A stretch of 64,000 nt of DNA from Adiantum capillus-veneris. Taxonomy: Eukaryota; Streptophyta; Polypodiopsida; Polypodiales; Pteridaceae. Below are positions 1 to 12,086 of the stretch, piece by piece; the stretch's first letter is position 1, and each line of letters opens with the position of its first letter. The notes below the pieces were generated by a model. It was not told the origin of the DNA. It was given only the letters and a program-made list of their open reading frames with translations, and did no database searches. The stretch is from contig CM043952.1 of the NCBI GenBank assembly GCA_014529385.2, forward strand, positions 153,449,057 to 153,513,056. The letters run 5' to 3'. Position numbers and translations under genes: made by a program.

Positions 1-2061
1 ACGAATGGTACCTTGCGGGGTAATTTCACACACTCGATATGGTCCCTTACCAGCGTATTTCAATTTCTTCTTTTCATTACGTACCCCGTACATAAGAACT
101 TTATCAACAACCTTGATGTCTTTATCCTTTAAATGGCTATCAAACCACTTCTTTCTCCTATCCTTCTCCACTAGAGCATTTCGCACAGCTAATTGCCTCT
201 CTTCATCTAGCCTTTCCAGGATATATAATCGCTCCACTAAGGGGTTACCATCCCAACCTTCTTGAGAAGCTACTCGAAGACTAGGAATGACAAACTCCCA
301 TGGCATAACTGCTTCTTGGCCATACACCATCTTAAACGGTGTGCAATTAATAGCAACTTTATACGCAGTACGATAAGCCCATAAAGCTGATGTAAGCTTT
401 AGGTCCCAATCAGTGCGATGAGCCTCAACTGTCTTTGTCAAAATGGAGATGAGAGTTTTGTTGGTACTCTCAGCTTGGCCATTTGCTTGGGGATAATAGG
501 GTGTAGACTTGTGGTGAGATATCATGAAGTTTGATGTGAGTTCTTTTATTACTTCATTTATAAAATGAGTTCCATTGTCACTCACAAGTTCAAAGGGGCA
601 TCCAAAACGTGTGATAATGTTCTCAAAGAGGAACTTAGTTGTTGTTTTTGCATCCGCCTTTCGAGTTGCTTTTGCTTCAGCCCATTTGGTTACATAGTCG
701 GTAGCGACAATGATATATCGTGATTGCGTGTTACGTGCAACCGGACTAATCGCTCCTACAAAGTCTAAGCCCCACTTTTCAAATGGTTGGGTTACCTTGA
801 TGGGATGTAGAGGCATGCTATCACTTCTTTGTGGCTTCTTGAAGCGTTGGCATTCATCACATCCCTTTGCAAAAAGTGATGCATCCTTAAACAGAGTGGG
901 CCACCAATAGCCTGACTGTAAGATCTTTCGGGCAGTCAAGTTTCCTGAAAAGTGACCACTAGCTACGCCCATGTGTGCATCTTGTTGAATATATAAATAC
1001 TCATCCTCGCGGGCACAGCGTCTAAGAACATCATCTTTTCCTCTCTTATAGAGAGTTCCAGCTAGTAAGCAATATGGTTCGCATTCCTTGATTAATTTTC
1101 GAGCTATATCTTTTCGCAGTTCTTTGGGTGGAAAACCATTAACTTCACAAAACTCCCTTAGAAATTCTTTAAACGCAGTGTTTATTAATCGTTGGAATGT
1201 AGCAGGGGCATTCGTTAAGCCAAAAGCCATAACACGAAATGCAAACACTCCAAACTCTGTAATAAAAGCAGTTTTAGCTTGGTCCTCTAATGCAATTGTG
1301 ATTTGATTGTAACCAGAGTACCCATCTAAAAAGCTATAAGCTTCCTTGCCTGCAACTCTTTCAAGCACATGTTCTGAATATGGCAAGGGATAATGATCTC
1401 TCCTAGTGGCTGCATTAACTTTCTTGAGGTCCACGCACACTCTTAGTTTCCCATTCTTTTTTGGCACAATGACTACTGGAGAAACCCATTCTGAGTGCTC
1501 AATAGGGTATATGAATCCACATTGGATAAGTTTTTCAATCTCCTCTTGTACAATTTTGGCGTACTTAGGATTCATTGGATAGGGTCGTTGTTGGACGGGT
1601 TTAGCAGTGTTGATCATGGGAATTGTATGTTGCACCACAGAAGGTGGAACGCCCTTCATGTCATGATATGTCCAAGCAAAGATATCCTTGTATTCCTTGA
1701 GGAGCTCCTTAAGTACAGCCTCTTCAATTTCGGTAAGGTCTTGAGCAATAAAGACTGGTTTAGACTCCTCACCTGGTTCTGCTAATTCTATCTCTTTAAC
1801 TACCGCTAAACCATCATAGACTCCACTGCTTTCATTGGTAGGTATTCGTTGGGCCTTGGCATACACAACCTTTCGCTCCCCCGTGGTATAAGATTTAAAA
1901 TGTTCAGGAGCCGTATGTAAGTCAGCCAGCTCTTGTCCTGACGGAGACCTTTCTTTTAGTTCTGCCTCCTTTTGTTGTTGTGCTAACTCTCGGTTTTGAC
2001 GTCTTCTTATAGTTCGACTCAATTTCGGCTCTGTAACCTCCAATTGAGCGAGGTCAATGGG
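1..2061 (-). pseudogene. GY1 pol: N-terminal RT fused in frame to integrase, partial
   Basis: The minus frame is open from just after the TGA at 2062-2064 to base 1 and is in the same frame as the upstream gag-pro. RT is recognised from the KKNGKLRVCVDLKKVN block (about 1420-1465) and FLDGYSGYNQI (about 1300-1335), then FGLTNAPATFQ (about 1190-1225). Around 1155 the sequence passes directly from RT into the pre-integrase zinc region (GH..., then CDECQ near 860), so the YxDD catalytic box, thumb and RNase H are absent without loss of frame. The integrase core is complete: D in LDFVG near 766, D in VSDNGT at 577-579, E in GQAEST near 470, spacing near DX35E. A basic, chromo-like C-terminal stretch continues to the window edge. 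Confidence 0.92.
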
Positions 2062-5000
2062 TCACGGGCTGCACCACATGACACTCTGGAGATGTTCACC
2101 CCAATTGTCTACTAGCTTTCGATGAGCATCACATGCCCCTAGATAGCTAAGCCATTCTGCATTAGATCTTTCCTTGTTTATCCTAGCTCTCACATTTGCT
2201 CGATATCGTCGTCTCTTATATGACCTTTGTTTCTTGTTAAGGTTTTGATTTTGGTAAATGTTTGAACTCGACTCGCTTGATAGGTCTTCGCTTGTATCTT
2301 CTTCACTCTCATATAAATTACCATAGATGGTCGTACTAGACCTTGAGTGTTCAGTTTCTATACTTGGCTCACTCGATGTTTCCTCAGGTTCTGAATCCAT
2401 TTCTCCCTGAGATTCCGTTTCTGATGTGTATTGGCCTGAAGCCTTTGAGGAATTATCGGTTTCACTCTCAGATAGGTGTGCCTCTTTCTTATCATCGGAT
2501 GTTACATGCGCTACACCTAACATGTTTACTGGTGCAATGTGTGGTATCTCTTCCCCATCTGGTGTTACCCAGGTTGTTCCTCTAGCTCCCCATGTATCTA
2601 TAGTTGCCGCTAGGTGTACCCAATCAACATTGTCTGACTCAGCCATTCCGGGTAGGATATCCATATAAGGAGAGTTCTCCCCAATATCCGTGTCTTCGTT
2701 ACACGTGTAACAATACTGTAATGGAGCTGAGTGAATTGTTGTGTCTGATCGATTATCAATGATGAATTTATTTCTTAGAGGATGCGTTCGACCACTTAAA
2801 AGATCAACTCGAATGACAGAGTCTTGGAACTGTAAGTAGACGTGGTTTTTGGACCAGTCATGCACCATTTTTGCTTCCCTCATGAATGGACGCCCTAAGA
2901 TCATCTCAAATGACATAGGATGCTTGGAAAAATCCATAACAATGAAAGTTTGCCTTACCTTGTGTCCCAAGACCTTGATTCTGAGATCCTTTAGCATTCC
3001 AATAGGCGTAACAATAGATCCATTAGCCATTTTTACCACTACTCTTGTGGCTTCAAGGTGAGGTCGCCCCATAGACTCCCAACAACTCTTTGTCACCATG
3101 CTGACTCCCGCACCACCGTCAAGGACCCCCTTTACAGTTAATCCTTTAGTAGTGATTGGTAGAGTAGCATTAGATTCATCACCTTCAAAGTATTGCCCCA
3201 ACTTGTTAACGGGTACTTCAATTACAGATTCATGTCCCGCTAGGTCAGATGGTGGTGCTAAATGTTCCTCATCATTCATTACCGAGTCAGGTTTGTTCAT
3301 ATGTGCAAACTGTGGTAATCCGGCCTGTAATTCTCCATTGAGGAAGGCTCGAAGAGCTGAGACTAGCTCGGGGTCTTTATATAGTTTGGACATGATGGTG
3401 GTTCTAACTTCTAAAGACATGAAATCCATCAATTTGGCAACATTTAATGGCATCTTGTGGGACGTAGGACCCTGACAAGAGAATGGTGAAGATGGAATCT
3501 CCACTTCCTCAAGGTGGTCGGGTATTCCCTCACCAAACATTCTCTCTAGTAGGAAAGGTGTGTGTCCACTTTCAGATGTCCTACCCTCACTCTCTTCCCG
3601 AATGATACTGGGTATAGCTAACGGCCTGTAGTTCTTGTGAGGTTGAACTTGTGTGGGAAACACTGTGTCCGACATCTGGATATGTTTGGGTTCAGGTTCT
3701 AATGTTCGTTGAGTTTCTTCCACCAAACCCCTCAGTTGTTGGACTCGTTCAATTTCCAATGTTGGGTTTGGATAGGTTCCAATCTTTCTCTTGCAATCCT
3801 CATTTTTCGTCTCTCGTGGCTTATCTTGGGGGTTCGCAACTGGGTGGTTTAACTTTGAATACTCTTTTGGTGCTCGTCGTAATTCCCTCTCGTGATCCTC
3901 CTCACTACCTTTTTCCTTTGTAGTAATAGTTTTGGTCTCCGTGGTCTCTATCGAATCTGAGTCATCCTCAGGGTCATTCATATACACGGGATCCTCTCCT
4001 GTCCCTATATTAGTCTTTGAACTAGGTTTTGAGCTAGAAGCATTAAGGGATTTCTTTCTTCGTGTTTTCTTCTTTCTCGCTCGGCCAATGGATGCAGCAT
4101 CTCTCTCTTCGAGGATGTAATTTTGATTTTGGAGCATCGACCGTGTGAGTGCATTCACTGGTGCTATTTTTATAGTTGGTGGTGTCCCATCAACAATCTC
4201 TATTATGTTCAATGGTGTGATTTTCGGTGCGTTTGGATTGTTAGGACACTGTGTGATCAAATGATCTATGCCACAACGATTACAAGTGAGTATTGGCATT
4301 GCCAATGCACTCCCTTGACTTGTTTGCATTAGTGCAACATTCTTTTGCATTCTAATGGGGCACTCAGCTACTCGATGTGGTCCACCACATTCGTAGCACT
4401 GAAGAGGTGGTCTCCTGGCAAAACTATTAATGTTTTGGCCTCTTGCTGCTAGCGCAGTAGCTTGATATACCGGTTTGATTTGTCCCCAATGGTCTTCCAT
4501 ATAGTACATGGGACACTCCTCAAGCATGTCGACTCCATAGGTGATACTAGAGTCTATGTCTTCTTCGCAATCTACATAAGTACTAGATGACTTGCAACCT
4601 ATTTGGTTCATAGGTGTAACTCTTGGATGAGGGGGTTGCGGTCCTAGCACTGGAGGTGGAAACGGTGTGGTTTGGACCACATTTTGGGTTCTAGGGACCA
4701 TGTGCTGTAATGGCAACTGTTGCTCCATGGGTGGGGTAGGCATCAATGCAGGAACTCGAGGTGAGTCTGCCCAAGCTATAGGCGGTCTATTTTCCATGAT
4801 GCGTTTAAGCATTAGGCAATCCTTCGCTTGATGGCCATACCTACCACACGCGTTACAAGTCCCGTTAAACTTTACTGTGAAAGTAGGGCATTCACTCGTA
4901 GTATGTGGGCCCAAGAAAATTGAGCACCATTTTTGCTCCCTTCTTGGATACATATGAGTGTTTTGTGGAGCACGATTACCCCTAAGGCTTTCTTGGATGG

Positions 5001-5460
5001 CCTTTGTGAGATATGCCAAAGTCATCTCAGATATCGTTTGCTCTTTCACGATTGGCTTTATCTTCATTGGCTCATGCCCTGATGCTTGCGAGCTACTAGA
5101 CTTCGGCTCGGTAGACACTCTTTCTCCTGCAATCATCAAATTATCCTCCAATTGGATTGCATTCATGGTGACTGCTTCCCAAGTAGTGATACCTCTAATG
5201 ACTAGGCCATTATAGATACTTTCATGTCGTAGTCCCCTAATGAATCTATCGAGCAATTGGTTGTTGTTGAATCGCTCGTTTGGATTGCATCGAGAATTCA
5301 ATTTCTTTAGGCGACTAATGAAGTCTCTCACGGATTCACCTTCTTCTCGTTGGGCTTTCTGGAGCTGAGAGGCTACACCCCAAAGTACTCCCTCTTGTAT
5401 GTATTCTTTTAAGAACAGTCTCGTAAGAGTAGAGTAGATCGTTTCTCTTCTACTCTTAAG
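2062..5460 (-). pseudogene. GY1 gag C-terminus (zinc knuckles) and aspartic protease
   Basis: The open frame ends at TGA 2062-2064. Coding continues upstream of the first GTG-like codon at 5331 to about 5460, where the frame changes, so 5331 is not a true start. Residues below are counted from 5331. A CCHC knuckle lies at about 157-171 (CNACGRYGHQAKDC), two more near 312-325 (CYECGGPHRVAEC) and 349-362 (CNRCGIDHLITQC), and a degenerate one near 135-148. Retropepsin: active-site VLDGGAG near residue 737 (DGG instead of DTG/DSG), flap region, then ILGRPF. The C-terminus has acidic and serine-rich stretches and a basic run (about 1030-1060). The protein forms the capsid/nucleocapsid end and processes the polyprotein. 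The terminal TGA is followed in frame by pol, so it is either a decay mutation (CGA to TGA) or a readthrough site; I favour decay. Confidence 0.9.
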
Positions 5461-6452
5461 GTTCTATACCAATCTCCAGCCTTTCCGCTTAGGGTCAAAC
5501 TCAAAGCCTTATACTTATGTAGCTCATTGTGCTCTTCCAAGGAATTGCACACATGTTCAAAGACTTCCATATGCTTTCTAGCATCTCCGTCTCCACTGAA
5601 TTTCTGTGTGAGCTTAGCTACTTGAACTGCCTTGCTCCTAGGCTCTCTATCAGGTGCACTACGCATGTTTTCCGCAATAGAGTGATCGATAGTTTGAGCA
5701 AATGCTGCCAAATCTCCTATTTGAGTAGGTATAATGGGTGTATGTGCTCCTGGAACCACATGTGAGATGGGAGTTGGCCTTGGCCTTGGCATACGCGCGG
5801 CTCTTGGGTCCCAAATTTTGTATGGTGGTGTACCAGACGATGGTCCAAAGTTTACAGGCGTGGCCCTAGGCATAGGGGGTGCCTGATATGGCATGTTATT
5901 ATTAAATGGCATGGCTCCACTTGTATAAGAGCTTGGATAATTCCATTGTGGATTGTAAGCTCTTGGAATAATCGGAGGTGTAGGAGCTACATGAGGATGA
6001 GGTACGACAGGTGCACAGGATTGATACATACATGTAGGTATAGTTGGGGGCACTATGCTACTAGGCATCGACGCAATGTTAACAAATGAACTCCATGGTG
6101 TACTTCTTGTCATGCTCACCACTGGGATATGCATGGTAGCTGTAGTGTCATTAAGAGAAAGATGAGCTAGATCTGGGAAGGTAAAGCTGCCACTTGTGGG
6201 CTCAGATTGTACTGAGGCTCTTGGCGAAACAACATATGGAGGATGAATGGGGCTCACTGAGGGAGTCTCCATTTGTGATAGGGTTGGTTGGTTGGCCTTT
6301 CCCGTATCCAAGAATCTCATTAGGCCTGTTGAAGGCATGTTGATCCTTGTGTTCTGTCTTTCTAACTCGACAATCCTAGGGAGGACATCACAGACTTTCT
6401 GTTGTTGCTCATCTATGCTAGTAGCACCCGATGTGGATTGTAGAACATCTAA
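5409..6452 (-). pseudogene. GY1 gag core (Retrotrans_gag type), frameshifted at its end
   Basis: This is one frame with the 6453-7241 ORF, separated by a single TGA; the first ATG inside is at 6338. It is proline-rich in the first 200 residues. A typical gag core follows (about 5470-5640): KFSGDGDARKHMEVFEHV and later LSGKAGDWYRTL, matching the F-G-D ... L-G-A-W signature of Retrotrans_gag. After RTL the frame runs into a premature stop at 5409. The correct continuation (LFLKEYIQEGV and on) is in the next frame, so a one-base indel lies near 5460. It shares a transcript with the protease/pol frame to its left. Confidence 0.85.
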
Positions 6453-7241
6453 TCAGCCCACATGATAGGTGTGTCCTGTGTACCGATCAGTTAAAGCTTC
6501 TGCTTGTAGGTCATACTCCCAATTTTCGTTTAGGAATATCCCATCTAGGCCTGGCATGCTGGAGTTTTCCCTTGAAGTGGAAGCATTATTGCTCCCCATA
6601 GCTTGCCCCTCGGTGACTGCTACCTTGGGAGCACTCGGTTGCTCGGCTGGCATGATTGTTGTCATAGGAGCCTTTGCTTTCAGGGCTCGACTTTGTTCTA
6701 GCCTTCGTAGGTTCTCAATTTCCCTCTCCCTTGTTGCTTGCATATAGCGTTCGATCTCTTGTACTTCGGCAAGACTCCTACCATCGGGTAGTAAAACCTC
6801 AGAGGGAGATAGTCCTAAAGGATCAGAAGATGCAGTGGATGGAACATTCACATGCACACTCTCAAGAAGCATAGGGTCCATTTTAGGCATGAATGACGAA
6901 TTTACTTCCCCACTCCCTTCATTTATTTCATTAACCGCATGTTCGGAGCGAGTAGCTCTACTAAGGGTCTCTTTTAAGCGGCTAAACACGCTGGACCCGG
7001 GCCGTGGGCCCATGGCATGCATGTCTTGACTTGAACTATCAGGGTTTGGTGTAGGATACCCCTCCATGACTTCATAGTCAGAGGAAGAATCACTAGACGC
7101 GATATGAGGATCTTGGGTCGCGCTACCTTGAGTCCCGGCCGAAGGTCCAGAACCTAGGGTGGAGGAATAATGGGTACCCGCGTAAATGGAGGCACTACCA
7201 ATATGCTCGTGCTCTAACACTCGTCCAGAGCGTAGGTTCAT
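6453..7241 (-). pseudogene. GY1 gag N-terminal extension
   Basis: I place the start at ATG 7239-7241, giving MNLRSGRV, an opening seen in other plant gypsy gags; the open frame extends to a GTG at 7292 without gaining conserved sequence. The product is low-complexity, rich in Ser, Gly and Glu, with a short helical charged stretch (EVQEIERYMQATREREIENL) that may be a coiled coil. It ends at TGA 6453-6455 and the same frame continues directly into the gag core, so the stop is probably a C-to-T change in a CGA codon rather than a gene boundary. Confidence 0.75.
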
Positions 7242-8242
7242 ATGACTTGGATCCCCTAGAAGTGTCAGTGAGGGCCCGTGAAGGCTGCTCACCTAGTAAT
7301 TTTGGGTGTTTTGCAACCCAAGTCTTTTCTTATTTATTTATTTTTTGATTTTTTGGTCCTTTTTTTCTGACCCAGCTATAGAATAGAACGTATGATAGCT
7401 CAAAACGAGCGTCTCGGTCAGAGGGACATGCCGTGCTTTACAGCCCTCCGTTTGGTCACTTTATGCCCTCGGAATCCCTAAAACCGTCAATTTCTAGTAG
7501 GGAACTAGGCCCAAATTAGAAAGTCTAAGGGTGCAAGTGGGAAGAGAAGGGAGGAGAGTGGAGGACTTGCCCCACATGCTCTCATTCCCTCTTGAGGGGG
7601 TAGGGTATATATATAAGAGTGAGTCTAGGCCTGGGCAACCGATCCCGATCAAAATTTTAGTGTAGCCCCCTAGTCACTCACGCTTAATTATTTTTGGTTT
7701 TTTTTTAATTTATTTTTTTAATTTTATTTTTTTTTTAAATTTTTAATTTTTTTGGGGCGACGACCGCGCGCGGTTTTGGTGACCCTTTCTTGGCCACACA
7801 CACTGTCACAGACAGCTCACTACCTTATCTACTTACTAACAGTGCTGCTAACCACTAACTAATCTACTAACTAATCTGTTAACTGCTTACTGACAGTGAG
7901 CTAACTGTCCACCTACTTCCTCTCTCACTACCTTACTGTGCAAAGACTGTGTGCAGGCAAACCTTGACAGAAAATTGTGTACAGACTGTGTGCAAGAAGA
8001 AATTGCTAACTGCCTTCCTACTTATTCATTCACTGCAAACAAGCTAACGACTACTAATTGTGCAAAGACTGTGTGCAAACAGAAAACACAACATTATGCA
8101 GAAATCACAGAACTAGCAGACAATACAGAAATTAACAACTTGCAGAAAAACAACTCATTCCTCTTCCTCTTCCTCTTCTTTCCTACTACAAACAACTCAT
8201 AGGAGAAGCACAAAGTGCCTCTTGGGCTTAGTGCAGGGCGAT
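7242..8242 (-). other. GY1 5' leader between PBS and gag
   Basis: No coding is supported. It holds T-rich runs (7680-7755), a tetramer-like CTAACTAAT stretch (7845-7880), and a repeated phrase GACTGTGTGCAA (about 7936, 7985, 8067) that marks a diverged local duplication. Near 7602 is a short TATATATA run. Confidence 0.6.
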
Positions 8243-8260
8243 TCCCCGGCAACGGCGCCA
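8243..8260 (-). promoter_or_regulatory. GY1 primer-binding site, tRNA-Asp
   Basis: The minus-strand sequence TGGCGCCGTTGCCGGGGA is complementary to the 3' end of plant tRNA-Asp. It lies 4 bases inside the LTR end, as expected for minus-strand DNA priming. This fixes the element's orientation and LTR boundary. Confidence 0.93.
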
Positions 8261-8264
8261 AAAA

Positions 8265-8507
8265 TGTGCGCTCCTTGCCGCACTGTCGAAGCAAGGGACT
8301 TGCTGATACACCGTGTACGAGCCACAAATGGCTCCAAGCACACAACAAGACTAATCTAGCAAGCTTAAGAGAGCAAAGGGTGTGTCACTCACCGCTCTAC
8401 GCTCGCCTTCGTGGTGGATTCCTCGCCGCGATGAAGAAGAAGCTGCAGTCGTGCCGCGCTCAACCGCTTCGCCGTCGTCGTGCCTTCGTAATGCTCGATC
8501 GCACACA

Positions 8508-8542
<35 letters not shown>

Positions 8543-8866
8543 ACATACACACACACACAAACAAGGAGGTGAAGAAGAAGAAGATGGAGATGGAGATGGA
8601 GCAAGAGCACTCTTCTATTGCACAAATGAGAGAATGAGTGAATTTTAGGTTTAGTTGGCTTTTATATGAGCTCACCTCATTCACACTTGGGCGCCCATGC
8701 TTAGCCAACTAATCCCTAGAATGTCCCAGTTAGAGTGCGCCTCTCATCGGCGATCACTCTTACCCTTTTCCTATTGGTCCGACAAGCCCGGTACCCGACT
8801 CTACCAAATACATAATACACGTCCGTTGTAGGTGATGGGGTGTCCGTGAGCCGTGAGGGTTAACAC
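8265..8866 (-). repeat. GY1 5' LTR, 602 bp
   Basis: On the element strand it begins TGTTAACCC at 8866 and ends GCGCACA at 8265, next to the PBS. A TATA-like CATATAAAAG (8660-8669, minus) marks the probable promoter. It contains a CT run (8513-8541) followed by a CA run. The outer flank GATGGG belongs to the copia ORF, so the predicted target duplication is ATGGG (minus), which should recur after the 3' LTR outside the window. Confidence 0.9.
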
Positions 8867-10988
8867 CCATCTCACCAGAATTACCATAGCCTAGAAAGAT
8901 GCACTTTCTACTCTTTGGCTCAAGTTTGTTCCTAAATTCCTTTGGAACGTGAGTATATGCCTCACAGCCAAAGACTCTGAGATGCTTGTATGAGGGCATT
9001 TTGCCTGACCATACCATCTCTGGCACTGAATCCTTCTGCAAAACCTTGCTAGGAGATCTATTTACAAGATGAACAGCTGTTGATACAGCTTCAGCCCAAA
9101 ACCCATTTGGCAGTTGTGCATTAGACAACATACTTCTGACCTTCTCTTGTATGGTCCTATTCATCCTCTCAGCAACACCATTTTGAGGAGGATTGTAAGG
9201 AGTAGTAAGTTCACGTTTTATACCTTTTGACTCACAAAAGTCCTGAAAGGCCTTTGAAACATACTCTCCACCATTGTCAGTGCGTAAGCATTTAAGCTTC
9301 TTGCCACTCTGATTCTCCACAAGTGTCACAAACGTTTTGAAAACACTAAACGCTTCATCCTTGTGCTTGAGAAAGTAAACCCATACTTTCCTCGAGTAAT
9401 CATCTATAAATGTCATAAAGTAAGAAGCTCCCCCTAGAGATAGGTTAGGCATAGGTCCACACAAATCACTATGAACAAGTGCCAACTGTGTATCTCTTCT
9501 ACTGCTTCTATGCTTATGTGGCTGCTGTGTTTGCTTACCATACAGACAGTGTTCACAGAATTCAAAATCATTAAATGAAAATCCAGGAAAATAACCAGAA
9601 CGAGACAAGATTTCCATTCCCTTCTTGGACATATGTCCTAACCGGCTATGCCACAAAGAAACGTTCGGCTGCTCGGTTACATTGATTACATTTTTAGAGA
9701 CATTTGATACATAAATAATGTAAAGTCCTCCAGAATTTACTCCATGTGCTACTGTCATAGAACCCTTGGATATCTTCCACATGTTCTGTCCAAAAGTGGT
9801 GACGTAGCCAACATCATCAAGTAAACCTGTGTTGATCAAGCTCTTTGTAATTGCGGGAACATGTCTCACATTCTTCAACGTGAAAGAAGAGCCATTCTGA
9901 AACTTCAATTGAACATCTCCAACACCTAAGATCTCACATGTCTGCCCATTGCCTAGCCGAACATGATCTTTAGTGGTCACATAAGAGGTAAACCACTCCT
10001 TGTTTGGAGACACATGAAGCGATGCCCCTGAGTCTATAATCCAGTCACTCAGTGCATTTCCATCAGATGCTGTAAGAAGAGCTGAGTCCATTGTATTCTT
10101 CAAGAAATAGATGTTTCCTAACACTAGACTGTCATCCTCTGCAACAGTGTTTGTCACATTTATTTCTTGAATCTTCATTGAGGAATTGTTCTTCTCACCA
10201 TGGTCTTCAGCTTTCTCTTTGCCTTTTTCTGCTTTCCATTCTCTGCAGTCTCTTTTCATGTGACCCTTCTTGCCACAATGGTAGCATTCTATGTAACTCT
10301 TGCCTTTAGCATTGCGGGACTTGCTACGAGACTGATTCCTCTTTCCACCTTTGTACTTTTCTTTGGTCCTTCCCCTGACAACTAAGGCTGTTCCTTTGCC
10401 TTTGTCCATTGTCTTTCTATTGGTTTCTTCAGTAAGAAGACTTCCTTCTACACCTGATATGTTCAAACCATCTGGAGGTGCAGAATTACTCAAAGCTGTG
10501 CGAAAAGTGTCCCAACTTTCCGGCAATGTGATCAACAGGAACATAGCTCTAACAGGTTCATCAAACTTGACACCTTGAGCTGACAACTGACTATAGATTG
10601 TGTTGAATTCATTCAGATGATTGGACATAGGTGTCCCTTCTTTCATCTTCAAGTCAACAAGCTTCTTAAGCCAGTATACCTGTGAAGCTGCACTCTGCTT
10701 CTCATAAAGATCACTCAGCTTTAACCATGCTTGATAAGCCGACATCTCGTCTGCTACATTGAAGTAAACGCTTTCAGCCAAAGTCAGCATAATGGTAGAA
10801 AGTGCCAATTCATCCATTTCGCTCCATTCATCTTCGTCCATATCTTCTGGTTTTATCCCCTTGAGCTTTATAGGTTTTATCTGCTTCTTTTGTACCAACA
10901 CGTGCCAAATCTGCTTCTTCCACAATGGGAAATTGGTTCCATCCAGCTTCTTGATATTGTAAAGAGCAGTGTCCTGTGATCCAGCCAT
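8867..10988 (-). CDS. CO1 copia gag-protease-integrase polyprotein, truncated by GY1
   Basis: ATG 10988-10986, 708 codons open with no stop; the last 34 codons of the nominal ORF (to 8760) are GY1 LTR read-through. Domains: N-terminal gag (WKKQIWHVL, then UBN2-like, residues about 10-190), CCHC knuckle 235-248 (CYHCGKKGHMKRDC), protease DSGAS at 319-323, GAG-pre-integrase H447/H452/C478/C481, integrase triad D508 (HSDLCGP), D571 (RTDNGGEY) and E607 (NGVAERMN). The usual VFGC and KCIFLGY blocks follow before the break. Intact gag, protease and integrase suggest a fairly young copy when GY1 hit it. RT is missing from this stretch only because of the insertion. Confidence 0.95.
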
Positions 10989-12072
10989 AACTACGCTTCA
11001 CAGTAGTTTACTTTCCTGGGAAAAATTCGGCAGAGTTTCCCCTGTAAACTGACCTCTGAACCAATATCAACCTGTCAAATGAACCAAGAAAGCTTCAGAT
11101 TCTGCAGAAATTTTGGCAGAGTCTCCTTTGTAAAATGGCTCTGGTGTACTAAAAACAGACCAAAAAACAACTCAAAAAACATTGTCTCTCTGACACTGTA
11201 AGCTGCGGGTAAACCTGTCCTGCACCTGTACTGTCTCTCACTGTCCTGTCACTATCCTGTAAGCATAGATTGCGACAATGCCTCAACGGTAGTAAATCAA
11301 AGATGCAATCCCAACTGTCTAACTCACAGTCAATACATCCTGGCTGCCTATCCAAGGGTGCTCGAGGGATCGCTCCAAGACATGTATCACCGAAAGGATC
11401 TCAACATTCGAGAATCCCCCAGCTCAATAAAACCTCACTCAACCCTCAACAAAGGCTGCAGTAAATCTGACAATACATAGACTTCCCACAAAGTCATACA
11501 TCCACAAATTTCCCACTATATGCTGTAACCGCTGCGGCGGTTGTTTGCTGCGTGACTCACAGCCAACAAACCCTCAACAGACATACATCATCTCTGACAA
11601 TACATCCCATGTGGAAGTACCTGCAATGTCAGGATGAAATCTGGAATATCAAGCAGCAAACACAAGCTACCTGATGAACTAGTGGATGTCGCCTACAGTC
11701 TGTGTGTAGATGCGCCCGTGTCGTATGTGACACGCCTCCAAGAACTGTGAGCCGTCCTTCGATGTGTAGACAGCCACAAATCAACACTCTGGGAGTGTCG
11801 ATATCCTCAGCACCTGCAGTCGTAGGCCAAAAAAACCCAAATTTGCAGAGTCGGATCTGCACCCGCTGAGACCACGTAGTCGAAAATGGCCTACGCAAAC
11901 CCTTGTCAAAGCCGAACGGTGGCCAAGATGACCTCATAATGAAATTCTGAGAACACCCAGCCCTTCGGGCTGTCCCACGAGATTTGGGGCCGTGTCTTCG
12001 CCTGTCGAATTTCACTCCAATCTGAGTTGGTGACTATAGCCTCCTGCAGTGCTGCCCTGAGCCTCGATCTGA
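10989..12072 (-). other. CO1 5' leader
   Basis: This is untranslated sequence between PBS and gag. Two related stretches near 11020-11060 and 11105-11145 (GGCAGAGT..CC..TGTAAA) show a local duplication. No ORF here has recognisable content. Confidence 0.6.
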
Positions 12073-12084
12073 GCTCTGTTACCA
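12073..12084 (-). promoter_or_regulatory. CO1 primer-binding site, initiator tRNA-Met
   Basis: Minus strand TGGTAACAGAGC differs at one base from the standard plant TGGTATCAGAGC. It is separated from the LTR end by 2 bases. Confidence 0.85.
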
Positions 12085-12086
12085 GT

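Larger units (their letters stand above)
1..8866 (-). mobile_element. GY1: Ty3/gypsy LTR retrotransposon, 5' part, cut by window edge
   Basis: Reading leftward, the order is LTR (8866-8265), tRNA-Asp PBS (8260-8243), leader, gag, zinc knuckles, protease, RT, integrase. This is the Ty3/gypsy order (RT before integrase). The 3' LTR lies beyond base 1. The tRNA-Asp primer is the one known from Athila-type plant elements, but clade placement needs an RT tree and the RT here is incomplete. The element sits inside copia element CO1: the copia reading frame stops exactly where the GY1 LTR begins at 8866/8867. Coding is decayed (two in-frame TGA, one frameshift, one in-frame internal deletion), so this copy cannot make its own full polymerase. 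Confidence 0.93.

Noticed and set aside
2343-6874. Plus-strand ORFs opposite the GY1 gag-pro frame
   Set aside because: Antisense shadows of the minus-strand coding sequence.
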